Assembly: GCA_002491195.1 (NCBI GenBank) | Contig: DKVL01000014.1 | Coordinates: 1 to 34,005 of the forward strand | Direction of reading: 5' to 3' | Source of the DNA: Lachnospiraceae bacterium UBA7179 | GTDB lineage: Bacteria; Bacillota; Clostridia; Lachnospirales; Lachnospiraceae | DNA: 34,005 bases | Part shown: piece after piece, positions 1 through 7,048 of the stretch | How the letters are laid out: each line of letters starts with the position of its first letter | How positions within the stretch are numbered: position 1 is the stretch's first letter | Position numbers and translations under genes: made by a program | Notes under the pieces: model-generated | What the model saw: the letters and a program-made list of their open reading frames with translations, nothing else | What the model was told of the DNA's origin: nothing | Databases searched by the model: none

Positions 1-17
1 CATTACACGGATTTTAG

Positions 18-761
18 GTTATAAACAGAACAAATGAGTTTCACATATCCTATTATTATCAGCAAAATGGTGGAAAGCATAAGGCAGTCAATGAAGGAAT
101 GAGACATGTACTTGGTGAGTGGGTGTTTCTTGTTGATAGTGATGATGAGCTGGTTTCTGACGCTATTGAAACGATACAAAAGTGGGTATCTGAGTTGCGA
201 AAAGAATCAGATTTTGAAAAATTTGCGGCAGTGTCAGGATTGAAGGCCTTAAGAAATGGGAAAATACTTGGTGGATTTCCTAACATTAAAAAAGCGAAGT
301 TTATTGATGCGAAGAATACTGAACGGAAGAAGTACAGGCTGGGTGGAGACAAAGCTGAAGTATATAAAGTGCAGATATTAAGGAAGTATCCGTTTCCGAC
401 ATTTCATAATGAGAAATTCTTATCTGAGGATGCAGTGTGGAATAAAATAGCAATAGATGGATACAAAATTAGGTGGTATCCGAAGGTGATTTATTTATGC
501 GATTATTTAGGGAATGGACTTACGAAAGATGAGAATAAGTACATAAATAGTTTTGATGGGTTTACTTACGTTACAAAGATTTCGTTAGAGGCATTTCATG
601 GTATATATAAGATACGTCCTATTACAAAATATATATATTATGCAAAAATGAAAGGGTATAATTCAAGTGAAATTATAAGCACTCTCAATATTCCATGTTG
701 GAATTATTTTGTTGGGGTAGTTATGTGCTGGGCATATAAAATCATAAAAAAATTACGTTGA
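18..761 (+). pseudogene. Glycosyltransferase family 2, 5'-truncated or broken
   Basis: This is the C-terminal two thirds of a GT-A fold glycosyltransferase that would add a sugar to a lipid-linked surface polysaccharide on the cytoplasmic side of the membrane. The translated frame shows the family's QNGGKHKAVNEG stretch followed by VFLVDSDDE, the DxD-type nucleotide-sugar/metal motif, then an acceptor-side segment (FLSEDAVWNKIA) and a basic, aromatic tail. Homology to GT2 continues upstream of the first ATG (position 99) to about position 18, but an in-frame TAG lies at 15-17, so the usual N-terminal ~60 residues are not joined in this frame. Either a nonsense change or a frameshift breaks the gene at the window edge. 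A caller would start at 99, which is inside the catalytic domain. It heads a row of polysaccharide genes, most of which are also damaged. Confidence 0.75.
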
Positions 762-807
762 ACAAACAGTGCAAATAATACACTGATTTCGAAAGAATAG
801 ATGCAGT

Positions 808-2016
808 ATGTTTGGGAAGAAAAGCCGGTTATTGATAGGGGTAATAAATAAAGTGAAAATAGGAATTATTTCAGAATTTAGTAAAAATACTATAAATTAC
901 GGAAACAATTTACAGGCATATGCACTAAATCGATATTTACGTAAAATATATTCCGAACATCAGATTGAAACAATATATTTTAAGAATGAAAGGAAATATA
1001 AGATAACATTATATATCGAATTTGCAATAAAAGTAATTAAAAAGATTGTAAGTAGCTTCAGAAAGAGAAGGAGAGGGAAATTTATAAGCAAACAGTTCCT
1101 TATGTGTCGGAAAAGTGCTTTCCAGGAATTTGTGAGAAAAAATATTACATTATGCCCAGCTCCTATGAATTGGACGCTTTTAATTCATTCAGATTACGAC
1201 CTGTTCATAGTGGGATCAGATGTTGTTTGGGAACAGGCGCACTTTGGCATAAACAGGATAAAGTTTTTAGACTTTACAAATACAAAGAAAGCCAAAAAAG
1301 CATCTTATGCGGCATCCTTTGGAAGAGACTGGATTCCCAGAAACAATCAAAAATGGATTAGAAAGTATTTGGGCGATTTTTTATGTGTCTCAGTAAGAGA
1401 ATATTCCTCTGTGCAGCTTTTGAATTCAATTGGCATTTCCAATGTGGTACATACGCTTGATCCGATATTGCTAATTGATGCCGATGAATGGAGCAGTTTG
1501 GAATCCAGACCAGAAGAACGATTGGATGTCCCTTATGTTTTTGTCTATTTATTGGGAATGGATGCTGGACAGCGCAGACACGTTGAAAGATTGTGTAGAA
1601 GAGAGGGACTTGCTATTGTAACAATACCTTATGCTGGGGGAGTAGAAAATGAGGTGGATAAAACATTTGGTGACGTGCGTCTGATGGATTGTTCGCCAGA
1701 GGAATGGATCTGGCTGATTCATCATGCGGAAATAATAATTACAGATAGCTTTCATGGCACTGTGTTCTCGACGATTTTTAAAAAAAAATTTTTGGTAATC
1801 AGGCGTGAGCTTGATATTGATATCAATAATCGGATGGACGATTATCTTCGTACAATCAGCCAAAGCGATAAAAAAGTTGATTTATCTGGATTGGACAGTC
1901 TGTCAGGTAAAACCTGGGATTACGATACCATATCTTCTCTGATTGCAGGAAAGAAGAAAGAATCCATGAAATATCTTGACGACCTTATACGAATGGCAGA
2001 TGGGAAAGGGTTTTGA
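808..2016 (+). CDS. Polysaccharide pyruvyl transferase family protein
   Basis: This is a predicted pyruvyl transferase (PF04230-like) that would move pyruvate from phosphoenolpyruvate onto a sugar of a cell-surface glycan. The frame gives 402 residues. Family landmarks are NYGNNLQAYAL near the N-terminus (usually NYGAxLQAYAL), YDLFIVGSDVVWEQ (usually GSDQVWN) and ITDSFHGTVFS near the C-terminus. The ATG at 808 is possible, but the family normally begins at the residues encoded from the GTG at 853 (MKIGIIS), which has an AGGGG about 11 bases upstream, so the true product may be 387 residues. It stops 3 bases before the flippase remnant. It is the only gene of the polysaccharide block that looks uninterrupted. 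Pyruvyl transferases often sit beside FrhB-like iron-sulphur proteins in Clostridia glycan loci, as here. Confidence 0.8.
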   Translation: MFGKKSRLLIGVINKVKIGIISEFSKNTINYGNNLQAYALNRYLRKIYSEHQIETIYFKNERKYKITLYIEFAIKVIKKIVSSFRKRRRGKFISKQFLMCRKSAFQEFVRKNITLCPAPMNWTLLIHSDYDLFIVGSDVVWEQAHFGINRIKFLDFTNTKKAKKASYAASFGRDWIPRNNQKWIRKYLGDFLCVSVREYSSVQLLNSIGISNVVHTLDPILLIDADEWSSLESRPEERLDVPYVFVYLLGMDAGQRRHVERLCRREGLAIVTIPYAGGVENEVDKTFGDVRLMDCSPEEWIWLIHHAEIIITDSFHGTVFSTIFKKKFLVIRRELDIDINNRMDDYLRTISQSDKKVDLSGLDSLSGKTWDYDTISSLIAGKKKESMKYLDDLIRMADGKGF

Positions 2017-2019
2017 TAA

Positions 2020-2492
2020 ATGGGTAGAGTGAATCAGCGCAGGGCAGGGGGGGTGTTATCTTATCTGTCGCTTGCTGTCAACAGCCTTTCGGGTTTCATT
2101 TATACACCAGTTATGCTCCGGCTTCTGGGACAGAGTGAATATGGGCTATATCAGTTAGTGTCATCGGTAGTTTCATATCTGGGGCTGCTTAACTTTGGAT
2201 TCTCGGGCGCATATATCAGATTCTATTCAAAATATAAGGTAAAGAATGAGGAGAATGAGATTGCCAGACTAAACGGAATGTTTATGACAGTATTTTTATC
2301 GATATCATGATTGTGCCTCTGGTGTTTGGAGTATGTATTCGTGTATTGATACATCCTGTGAGCATCATGCAGGTAACAGTAGCAGGTGTTGCATATGGTA
2401 TTGTCTTTGGAATTTTTATGTTCAAATTCGGAATGAACGAACATGAAAAAGGGATAGTGACAGGAGTGCTTTCAAGGTTAAGAAATAAATGA
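2020..2492 (+). pseudogene. Polysaccharide flippase (Wzx-like) with large internal deletion
   Basis: Two pieces of an oligosaccharide flippase of the MATE/MOP superfamily remain. The first (2020-2310, 96 codons) is a normal N-terminus with the typical GGVLSYLSLAVNSLSGFIYTP helix and the LLGQSEYGLYQL motif. It then runs into a TGA. The second (2307-2492, another frame) reads like the last two membrane segments and the cytoplasmic tail of the same family (IHPVSIMQVTVAGVAYGIVFG). A normal flippase has about 470-500 residues, so more than 300 codons from the middle are gone, and the join is also out of frame. The gene cannot make a working transporter. It lies 3 bases after the pyruvyl transferase stop, as expected for an operon. 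Identification rests on the N-terminal sequence; the assignment of the second piece is an inference. Confidence 0.75.
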
Positions 2493-2631
2493 GCCAGAGA
2501 AATAGTGCCGGAAAATGAGTATGTTTTATTGCAGAGTGGATAAAGTGATTGGACAGATTGGCGATTAGATAGATCAAGTGCTGATGTGATAAAGAGAGGT
2601 AAAACAAGCAAAAATTTGGCATTTAAGGAGA

Positions 2632-3724
2632 ATGAATACAGACATGTATGAGGACAAAACATCAAAAGTATATGCAGCATACGCGAAAGATGAATTATTG
2701 AGATTGTCCAGTTCCTCGGGGGGAGTATTTTCGCTTCTGGCAGAGCAGATACTTTCTCAGGGCGGAGTCGTTTATGGTGTTGCATTATCTTCTGACTGCA
2801 AAAGTGCGGAATTTATCAGAGTGGATCAGTTAAGGGAACTTTTCAAACTTCGCGGCTCAAAGTATTTGCAGGCGGAAACAGGCGGCACATACGATCAGGT
2901 GAGGGCAGACTTGGAAGCTGGATTAAAGGTTCTATTTTCGGGGGTAGGATGTCAGATTAACGGGTTGAAGCTTTTTTTGCAAAGAAACTATGATAACCTG
3001 TTCTGCGTGGACGTGATCTGTCATGGTGTACCGTCGCCGGTCTTATGGAGAAAATATGTCGAGCATATGCAAAAGCAAAATGAGGCTCGACTGGTTTTAG
3101 TCAATTTCCGTTGTAAGGATAAGAGCTGGCAGGATTTTGGAATGAAAGAGCTGGATGAAAACAAAAAGGAAGTATACATTTCAAAAGACGCAGATCCATT
3201 TATGCAGATGTTTTTGAGAAATTACAGTCTGCGCCCTTCCTGTTATGAATGTACTGCAAAAAAATGAAAATGTCGGATATAACTATTGCAGATTTCTGGG
3301 GAATTGAAAGAGTTGCCCCTGATATGAATGACGGTAAAGGAACCTCGTTGGTGCTTATAAGGAATGAGAACGGTGCAGAACTGTTTGGACATATAAGCAG
3401 CAGGCTGACGTACAAGGAAGTTTCTTATGAGGATGGTCTAAGGGATATCCCAGCGAGTATCAGTCTGTCAGTCGGCCGAAAGAAAGAGAAGTATTTTTTC
3501 AGGATATGAGTGCGCTTAAATTTGATGCTTTACGGGAAAAATATGCTGCTTTTGTTCCAATTCCGTTTGCACAGAGAGTAAAAAGAAAAATGAAGAAGGT
3601 ATTTCTGAGGTTATATGAATGGTATTATATTTTGAAAAGATTTTTTAATAGTACGAACAAATTTTCGGGGGGGGGGGATAATGCAGATTATAAGGTGCTG
3701 TATCGATTTGAAAAGTGGGATTGA
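2632..3724 (+). pseudogene. FrhB-like (coenzyme F420 hydrogenase/dehydrogenase beta C-terminal domain) protein, frameshifted
   Basis: Members of this family in glycan loci have an N-terminal 2x[4Fe-4S] ferredoxin domain followed by an FrhB domain; their exact reaction in polysaccharide synthesis is not settled. Only the FrhB part is here, in three frames: 2632-3267 (KSSSGGVFSLLAE-like start, GVGCQINGLK, DVICHGVPSP), 3249-3509 (SDITIADFWGIE, KGTSLVLI) and 3506-3724 (basic C-terminal tail). The first break falls at a run of seven A around 3258-3265, just after the conserved CYEC. The second falls near 3500. The N-terminal iron-sulphur domain is missing and the ATG at 2632 sits one base after AAGGAG, too close for a natural start, which fits a decapitated gene. 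Sequencing error at the A run is possible but would not explain the second break or the missing domain. Confidence 0.75.
3667..3677. repeat. Homopolymer of 11 G
   Basis: Eleven consecutive G lie between the FrhB-like tail reading frame and the ferredoxin-like fragment. The upstream frame (from 3506) and the downstream frame (3681-3938) differ by one base, and loss of a single G would join them into one frame. Long G runs are prone to slipped-strand changes in replication and to sequencing error. Confidence 0.9.
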
Positions 3725-3938
3725 AAGCTGGAGGGTTAATCGTGAAAAAGGAACTGCCTTTATATTTAGGCGCAAGGAAGAATGCTGTGGCTGTACAGCG
3801 TGTTATGCCATATGCCCACAATCGGCCATAACGATGGTCGAGGATGAAGAGGGGTTTAAGTACCCACAGGCGGATGAAACAAAATGTGTGGGATGTCATA
3901 TCTGTCTGACAGTCTGTCCAATGAAGGTATATGCGTAG
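3681..3938 (+). pseudogene. Ferredoxin-like N-terminal fragment of an FrhB-type protein
   Basis: The frame encodes two complete [4Fe-4S] motifs, ECCGCTACYAICP and KCVGCHICLTVCP, each following C-x2-C-x2-C-x3-C-P, with the QSAITMVEDEEGFKYP linker that is typical of the N-terminal domain of FrhB-like proteins in polysaccharide loci. It stops five residues after the last cysteine motif, whereas intact relatives continue for about 300 residues into the FrhB domain. That FrhB domain lies upstream instead (2632-3724). There is no good ribosome site before the ATG at 3681; the G run is just upstream. It is probably the remnant of a second, tandem FrhB-like gene or the product of a rearrangement. A functional free ferredoxin is unlikely. 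Confidence 0.7.
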
Positions 3939-4003
3939 AAACAGAAGAATTGCAATGCCTTTTAGTGAATACTGTGAGTACAAAAAGGTGAGGAGGAAAT
4001 AAA

Positions 4004-4417
4004 TTGCATAGTCGGTTAAAAACAATAAAATGTTTGGATAATCAGGGTTTGATATCTGCATATACCATAATATTTGCAGGATGTTTTATGCTTTTGGTTT
4101 ATGAACCCATTCTTATGTATGCTACAAATACGGATGAGTTTTGGTTTGATTTCAGTACGATGATAATCCCGACAATGGCAATATTTGTAGTGTTTATGCT
4201 GATTGGGATGGCGGCTTCAACTGTCGTTTATTATATCAATAGAATTTATGACAAAAAATCTTCCACTGAATTGTTCAAAAATATCCAGACCGATAGAACA
4301 AGGACATTTATATGGTATCGCTACAACAGGGAAAACCATATGGTTGAATATGAGACAAGTGGTAATATGAAAGAAATAGAAAAGTTTAAGCCAACTGGAA
4401 GTATTTATGATCGATAA
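4004..4417 (+). CDS. Truncated membrane protein of the polysaccharide locus
   Basis: The frame starts at a TTG with a strong AGGAGG at 3991-3996 (spacing 7) and encodes 137 residues. Two hydrophobic segments (about residues 17-36 and 51-75) are separated by a short loop with NTDEFWFD, then a basic stretch ends the membrane part. The end (KNIQTDRTRTFIWYRYNRENHMVEYETSG) is polar. The start resembles the first two helices of the large multi-helix membrane proteins found in Lachnospiraceae glycan loci (polymerase or sulfatase/LTA-synthase-like), so this may be a 5' fragment of such a gene. I do not recognise the family firmly. It is followed by about 200 bases without a good gene before the antiterminator. 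Confidence 0.45.
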   Translation: MHSRLKTIKCLDNQGLISAYTIIFAGCFMLLVYEPILMYATNTDEFWFDFSTMIIPTMAIFVVFMLIGMAASTVVYYINRIYDKKSSTELFKNIQTDRTRTFIWYRYNRENHMVEYETSGNMKEIEKFKPTGSIYDR

Positions 4418-4615
4418 GGCAAAGTAGTTTATCTGGGTGAAATTAGAAATAGAATAGTGGCATGTGAATGGTTTCAGCACAAGTTTGGGCAAGGTGAAAG
4501 GAGTTTCCAAAATGTGGTATTTTGGTGTGTTAGTAGAGGAATTGATACACCAGGAAGAGTAAAGGAAATATATGGAATTGATGATTGGTTTATGAAGAAG
4601 GATGGAGGCGCAGTC

Positions 4616-5044
4616 ATGTGGTATGCAGTACAGGTGCATGCTGGGATGGAAGAACAAATCAGGGACAGGTGCGTTCAGGCAATGGCTCCGGGGACGCTGG
4701 AACAGTGCTTCGTTCCTTATTATGAGGAAAGGAAGCGGTATCTGGGTGCATGGCACACGGACAAAAAAATTCTATTGGCAGCGCAGTCAGGAATCGTATT
4801 ATTGCAGGAAGGGGAGATCAGGCTGCTGAAAAATCTTGGTGTTGACAAAAAGTCCCTGGAAATGTCTACGGGTATCATCGTTGATGGCAATGTCATGATA
4901 ACAGGGGGGCCTTTGACAGGAATGGAAAACTGTATTCGGAAGATAGACAGACATAAAAGAAAGGCATGGCTGGAGATTGGCATGTTTGGGCGGACAATGC
5001 AGATCGTGGTCGGACTCGAGATTACAGAGAAGAGGTCTGGCTGA
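4616..5044 (+). CDS. NusG-paralogue antiterminator, LoaP-like, with internal shortening
   Basis: Specialised NusG paralogues bind RNA polymerase and a leader RNA hairpin and let transcription run through long polysaccharide or antibiotic operons. The ATG at 4616 has GGAGG seven bases upstream, giving 142 residues. The NGN start (MWYAVQVHAGMEEQI) and the LFVPxYE/RKRYxGxWH equivalent (CFVPYYEERKRYLGAWH) are present, as is a full KOW region (VMITGGPLTGMENCIRKID, MFGRTMQIVVGLEI). Between them the usual FPGYxF strand and about 30-35 further residues are absent: the sequence goes from DKKILL straight to a segment matching the pre-KOW linker (LLQEGEIRLLKNLG). The deletion is in frame. The FPGYxF strand is part of the NGN core, so function is doubtful. 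No operon for it to act on lies directly downstream. Confidence 0.75.
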   Translation: MWYAVQVHAGMEEQIRDRCVQAMAPGTLEQCFVPYYEERKRYLGAWHTDKKILLAAQSGIVLLQEGEIRLLKNLGVDKKSLEMSTGIIVDGNVMITGGPLTGMENCIRKIDRHKRKAWLEIGMFGRTMQIVVGLEITEKRSG

Positions 5045-5117
5045 ATGATATATGGCACCTGAACCGGACAAAAGAATTGCTAAGATCTGGAAATGTATGA
5101 TTTCATGAATTGTAAAC

Positions 5118-5153
5118 AGTGCAAAGTTTTTGAACATTTGAAAACTTTGCACT
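5118..5153 (+). terminator. Perfect 13-bp hairpin after the antiterminator gene
   Basis: AGTGCAAAGTTTT (5118-5130) pairs perfectly with AAAACTTTGCACT (5141-5153) around a 10-base loop. No strong T tract follows directly, so it may act as a weak or bidirectional terminator. It closes the polysaccharide block and lies before the 3' end of the convergent gene at 5216. Confidence 0.6.
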
Positions 5154-5215
5154 TGTATGTGAAATATTTTTGTTATTCAATTAACCAATGTACCTTTTTC
5201 GAGCCATGTTCTATT

Positions 5216-5452
5216 TCATGCGCTTGTGCCCAGTGCGTCGAGTGCCAGATTATAGGTATCGGATATTCTCCGGTTGATCATATATATTTCTTTTTGGATT
5301 TCTAGTTGACCTAACGAGAGCTTATCAATTTTTGTTTTCATGCTCTGCATTTCGGATTTCATGCCCTGCATTTCTGATTCGATTTTATCAAACCTTTCAT
5401 CGAAATCAGTCAGCTTGGAGAGAATCAAATCCATTTTTTCACTATCTGTCAT
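5216..5452 (-). CDS. Small coiled-coil protein, hypothetical
   Basis: A 78-residue acidic, helix-rich protein. Residues about 8-60 form a heptad-like pattern (LILSKLTDFDERFDKIESEM, then repeated QGMKSEM/QSMKTKI), typical of short coiled coils. On the minus strand an AAAGGAG lies about 8 bases before the ATG, and a TAGACA-17-TATACT promoter is placed correctly upstream (5503-5531), so expression is likely. There is no signal peptide and no membrane segment. Similar short coiled-coil proteins are common in Clostridia genomes without a known role. Transcribed towards the decayed glycan locus, it is not part of that operon. Confidence 0.7.
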   Translation of the reverse strand: MTDSEKMDLILSKLTDFDERFDKIESEMQGMKSEMQSMKTKIDKLSLGQLEIQKEIYMINRRISDTYNLALDALGTSA

Positions 5453-5502
5453 TTCGTACCACTCCTTTGTTGTGATTGGATTATTATTTAATTATTGAAA
5501 TC

Positions 5503-5531
5503 AGTATATCATGTTTAAAGAGCGGTGTCTA
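5503..5531 (-). promoter_or_regulatory. Sigma-A promoter for the coiled-coil gene
   Basis: Read on the minus strand: -35 TAGACA (complement of 5526-5531), 17-base spacer, -10 TATACT (complement of 5503-5508). It lies about 50 bases upstream of the start codon at 5452. Confidence 0.6.
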
Positions 5532-5621
5532 TTTAATTATCAAAGTGTTACGAAAATGTTTTGAAACAGGTGCTCCAGACCGTAAGGAGGGTACTGAATG
5601 CATTAGATGCTATAATTTTGT

Positions 5622-5650
5622 TTGAAGAATGTTGACATATATACTATAAT
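5622..5650 (+). promoter_or_regulatory. Sigma-A promoter for the 55-residue gene
   Basis: -35 TTGAAG (5622-5627), 17-base spacer, -10 TATAAT (5645-5650), about 46 bases before the ATG at 5697. A TTGACA at 5632 is only 7 bases from the -10 and is not the partner. Confidence 0.6.
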
Positions 5651-5696
5651 AAGTGTCAAGGGAGCAAACCTTGACGGACGAAAGGAGAATAAAAGC

Positions 5697-5864
5697 ATGA
5701 TGGAGGTAATGGATGAAATGAACAAAGAGGAAATTAAAATTGTTAAAAACTCGACAATTTATGAAATCCGTTTAATGTTTGACGGAGCGGATAAGGATAC
5801 TTACACGAAAGAGGAAATCTTAAAGATTCTTGACACAATCGCAAGAGCAAAGGAACCCGAATAA
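5697..5864 (+). CDS. Small hypothetical protein
   Basis: A 55-residue acidic and basic mixed protein. The ATG at 5697 is preferred because AAAGGAG lies at 5681-5687; a TTG at 5622 in the same frame overlaps the -35 box and has no ribosome site. The sequence suggests a short beta strand (STIYEIRLMF) followed by a helix (KEEILKILDTIAR). There is no cysteine, signal or membrane segment. I do not recognise the family; it resembles in size and layout the tiny accessory proteins found beside mobile elements, but nothing mobile is visible next to it. It has its own promoter and stands alone. Confidence 0.55.
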   Translation: MMEVMDEMNKEEIKIVKNSTIYEIRLMFDGADKDTYTKEEILKILDTIARAKEPE

Positions 5865-5968
5865 AAAGAATGAGGGTTTACAGAAAGGGCGGCTTGCCAT
5901 CGTCCCAGATTCAAAAGCAGGCAGGAACATATTGCTCAGGAAATGAAAATATGAAAATAAAAAAGTAC

Positions 5969-5997
5969 TTGACATCTGCCGCGAATGGGTTTATAGT
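5969..5997 (+). promoter_or_regulatory. Strong sigma-A promoter ahead of the ABC importer leader
   Basis: -35 TTGACA (5969-5974), 17-base spacer, -10 TATAGT (5992-5997). This is the best promoter match in the window. Transcription from about 6004 would meet two hairpins before the ATPase gene at 6194. The gene-free stretch 5865-6193 holds this promoter and the two hairpins; I see no other gene or riboswitch in it. Confidence 0.75.
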
Positions 5998-6012
5998 GTG
6001 TATATCTTAAGC

Positions 6013-6047
6013 AAAGGCGCTTGATTGATAAAATCAAGTGCCTTTTG
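6013..6047 (+). terminator. Leader terminator hairpin 1
   Basis: AAAGGCGCTTGATT (6013-6026) pairs with AATCAAGTGCCTTT (6032-6045) with one G-U pair and a 5-base loop, followed by a short T run. It begins only about 10-15 bases after the expected transcription start, so it would give an RNA of about 40-45 nt. Confidence 0.65.
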
Positions 6048-6065
6048 TCGTTATTGGGAAACGAG

Positions 6066-6102
6066 GGCGTTTCATGGGGGATTCCTGTGAAGCGCCTTTT
6101 TT
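6066..6102 (+). terminator. Leader terminator hairpin 2
   Basis: GGCGTTTCA (6066-6074) pairs with TGAAGCGCC (6088-6096) with one wobble, followed by six T (6097-6102). A classical intrinsic terminator 90 bases before the ATPase start codon. Together with hairpin 1 it forms a tandem stop between the promoter and the operon. Confidence 0.75.
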
Positions 6103-6193
6103 GATGGAGTTCTGTTCACAAGCAGTTCGGCCGAAGGATGGAAATTATGGCTGAACGGTAATCTGAACAGAATGAAACAGGAAAGAGGCAGCC

Positions 6194-6928
6194 ATGATCA
6201 AATTAGAACATATCGATAAATATTTTGGAGATCTTCACGTTCTCAAGGATGTGAATCTGGAAGTGAAAGAGGGAGAAAAGCTGGTCATCATCGGGCCTTC
6301 CGGTTCGGGCAAGTCCACGACGGTGCGCTGTATGAACTTCCTGGAGGAACCGACGAGCGGCCATGTCTATATTGACGGGCAGGAACTGACAGCAAAGAAC
6401 AAGACAAAACTTGTGCGTGATACGACTTCCATGGTGTTCCAGCAGTTTAACCTGTATCCGCATATGACAGTGCTGAGAAATCTGACGCTCGCGCCGACAA
6501 AACTCCACCATAAGAGTAAGAAGGAAGCGGAGGAGCTGGCGTATCATTATCTGGATGTCGTGGGGCTGCGCGATAAGGCGCACGTCTATCCAGCAACGCT
6601 CTCTGGCGGGCAGCAGCAGCGAATTGCGATCGCGAGGGCACTCTGTGCGCAGACGAAGATCATTCTGTTTGACGAGCCGACATCAGCGCTTGATCCTGAG
6701 ACGATTCAGGAGGTTTTAGATGTCATGATCAGACTGGCAAAGGAAAATATTACAATGGTGGTTGTCACACATGAGATGGGATTTGCAAGACAGGTTGCAG
6801 ACAGAGTTGTGTTTATGGCGGATGGCACGATCATCGAGGAAGGAACGCCGGAGCATTTCTTTACGAATCCGGACAATGAGCGCGTGAAGCAGTTTCTTGG
6901 CAAGATCATCAGGGCGGACGCAGGATAA
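6194..6928 (+). CDS. glnQ: Polar amino-acid ABC transporter ATP-binding protein
   Basis: This is the cytoplasmic ATPase of a polar amino-acid importer (GlnQ/ArtP/HisP type), 244 residues, the usual length. Walker A is GPSGSGKST (residues 34-42), the Q-loop is in VFQQFNLYPHMTV, the signature is LSGGQQQR (about 136-143), Walker B is ILFDEPTSALDPE, the H-loop His is in VVVTHEMGF, and the family's ADRVVFMADGTIIEEGTPE follows. The ATG at 6194 has GAGGCA shortly upstream. It is first in an operon with a receptor lipoprotein and two permeases, about 120 bases before the receptor gene. The substrate cannot be fixed from the ATPase; glutamine, glutamate or another polar amino acid is likely. Expression probably depends on read-through of the tandem leader terminators or on another promoter. 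Confidence 0.92.
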   Translation: MIKLEHIDKYFGDLHVLKDVNLEVKEGEKLVIIGPSGSGKSTTVRCMNFLEEPTSGHVYIDGQELTAKNKTKLVRDTTSMVFQQFNLYPHMTVLRNLTLAPTKLHHKSKKEAEELAYHYLDVVGLRDKAHVYPATLSGGQQQRIAIARALCAQTKIILFDEPTSALDPETIQEVLDVMIRLAKENITMVVVTHEMGFARQVADRVVFMADGTIIEEGTPEHFFTNPDNERVKQFLGKIIRADAG

Positions 6929-7048
6929 GAAATGCAGCAGCTCAAAACAGGGAATCAAGCGCAGAAATGCGGTTGAGAGATACAGAGCAGGCTGTTGCAG
7001 AGGGCAGCGGCCTGCGGGAAAACTATAGCAATATGAGGAGGTAGTATT

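Noticed and set aside
3250..3275. Possible programmed -1 frameshift at seven A in the FrhB-like gene
   Set aside because: The A run could slip, but the gene has a second break, lacks its N-terminal domain and lies among other broken genes, so decay or a read error is simpler.
5093..5305. A 70-codon plus-strand frame after the antiterminator
   Set aside because: It spans the terminator hairpin and the opposite strand of the coiled-coil gene; no ribosome site.
5865..6193. Riboswitch or T-box in the leader of the ABC importer
   Set aside because: There is no T-box motif, no specifier-loop pattern and too little sequence between promoter and first hairpin for a known aptamer.
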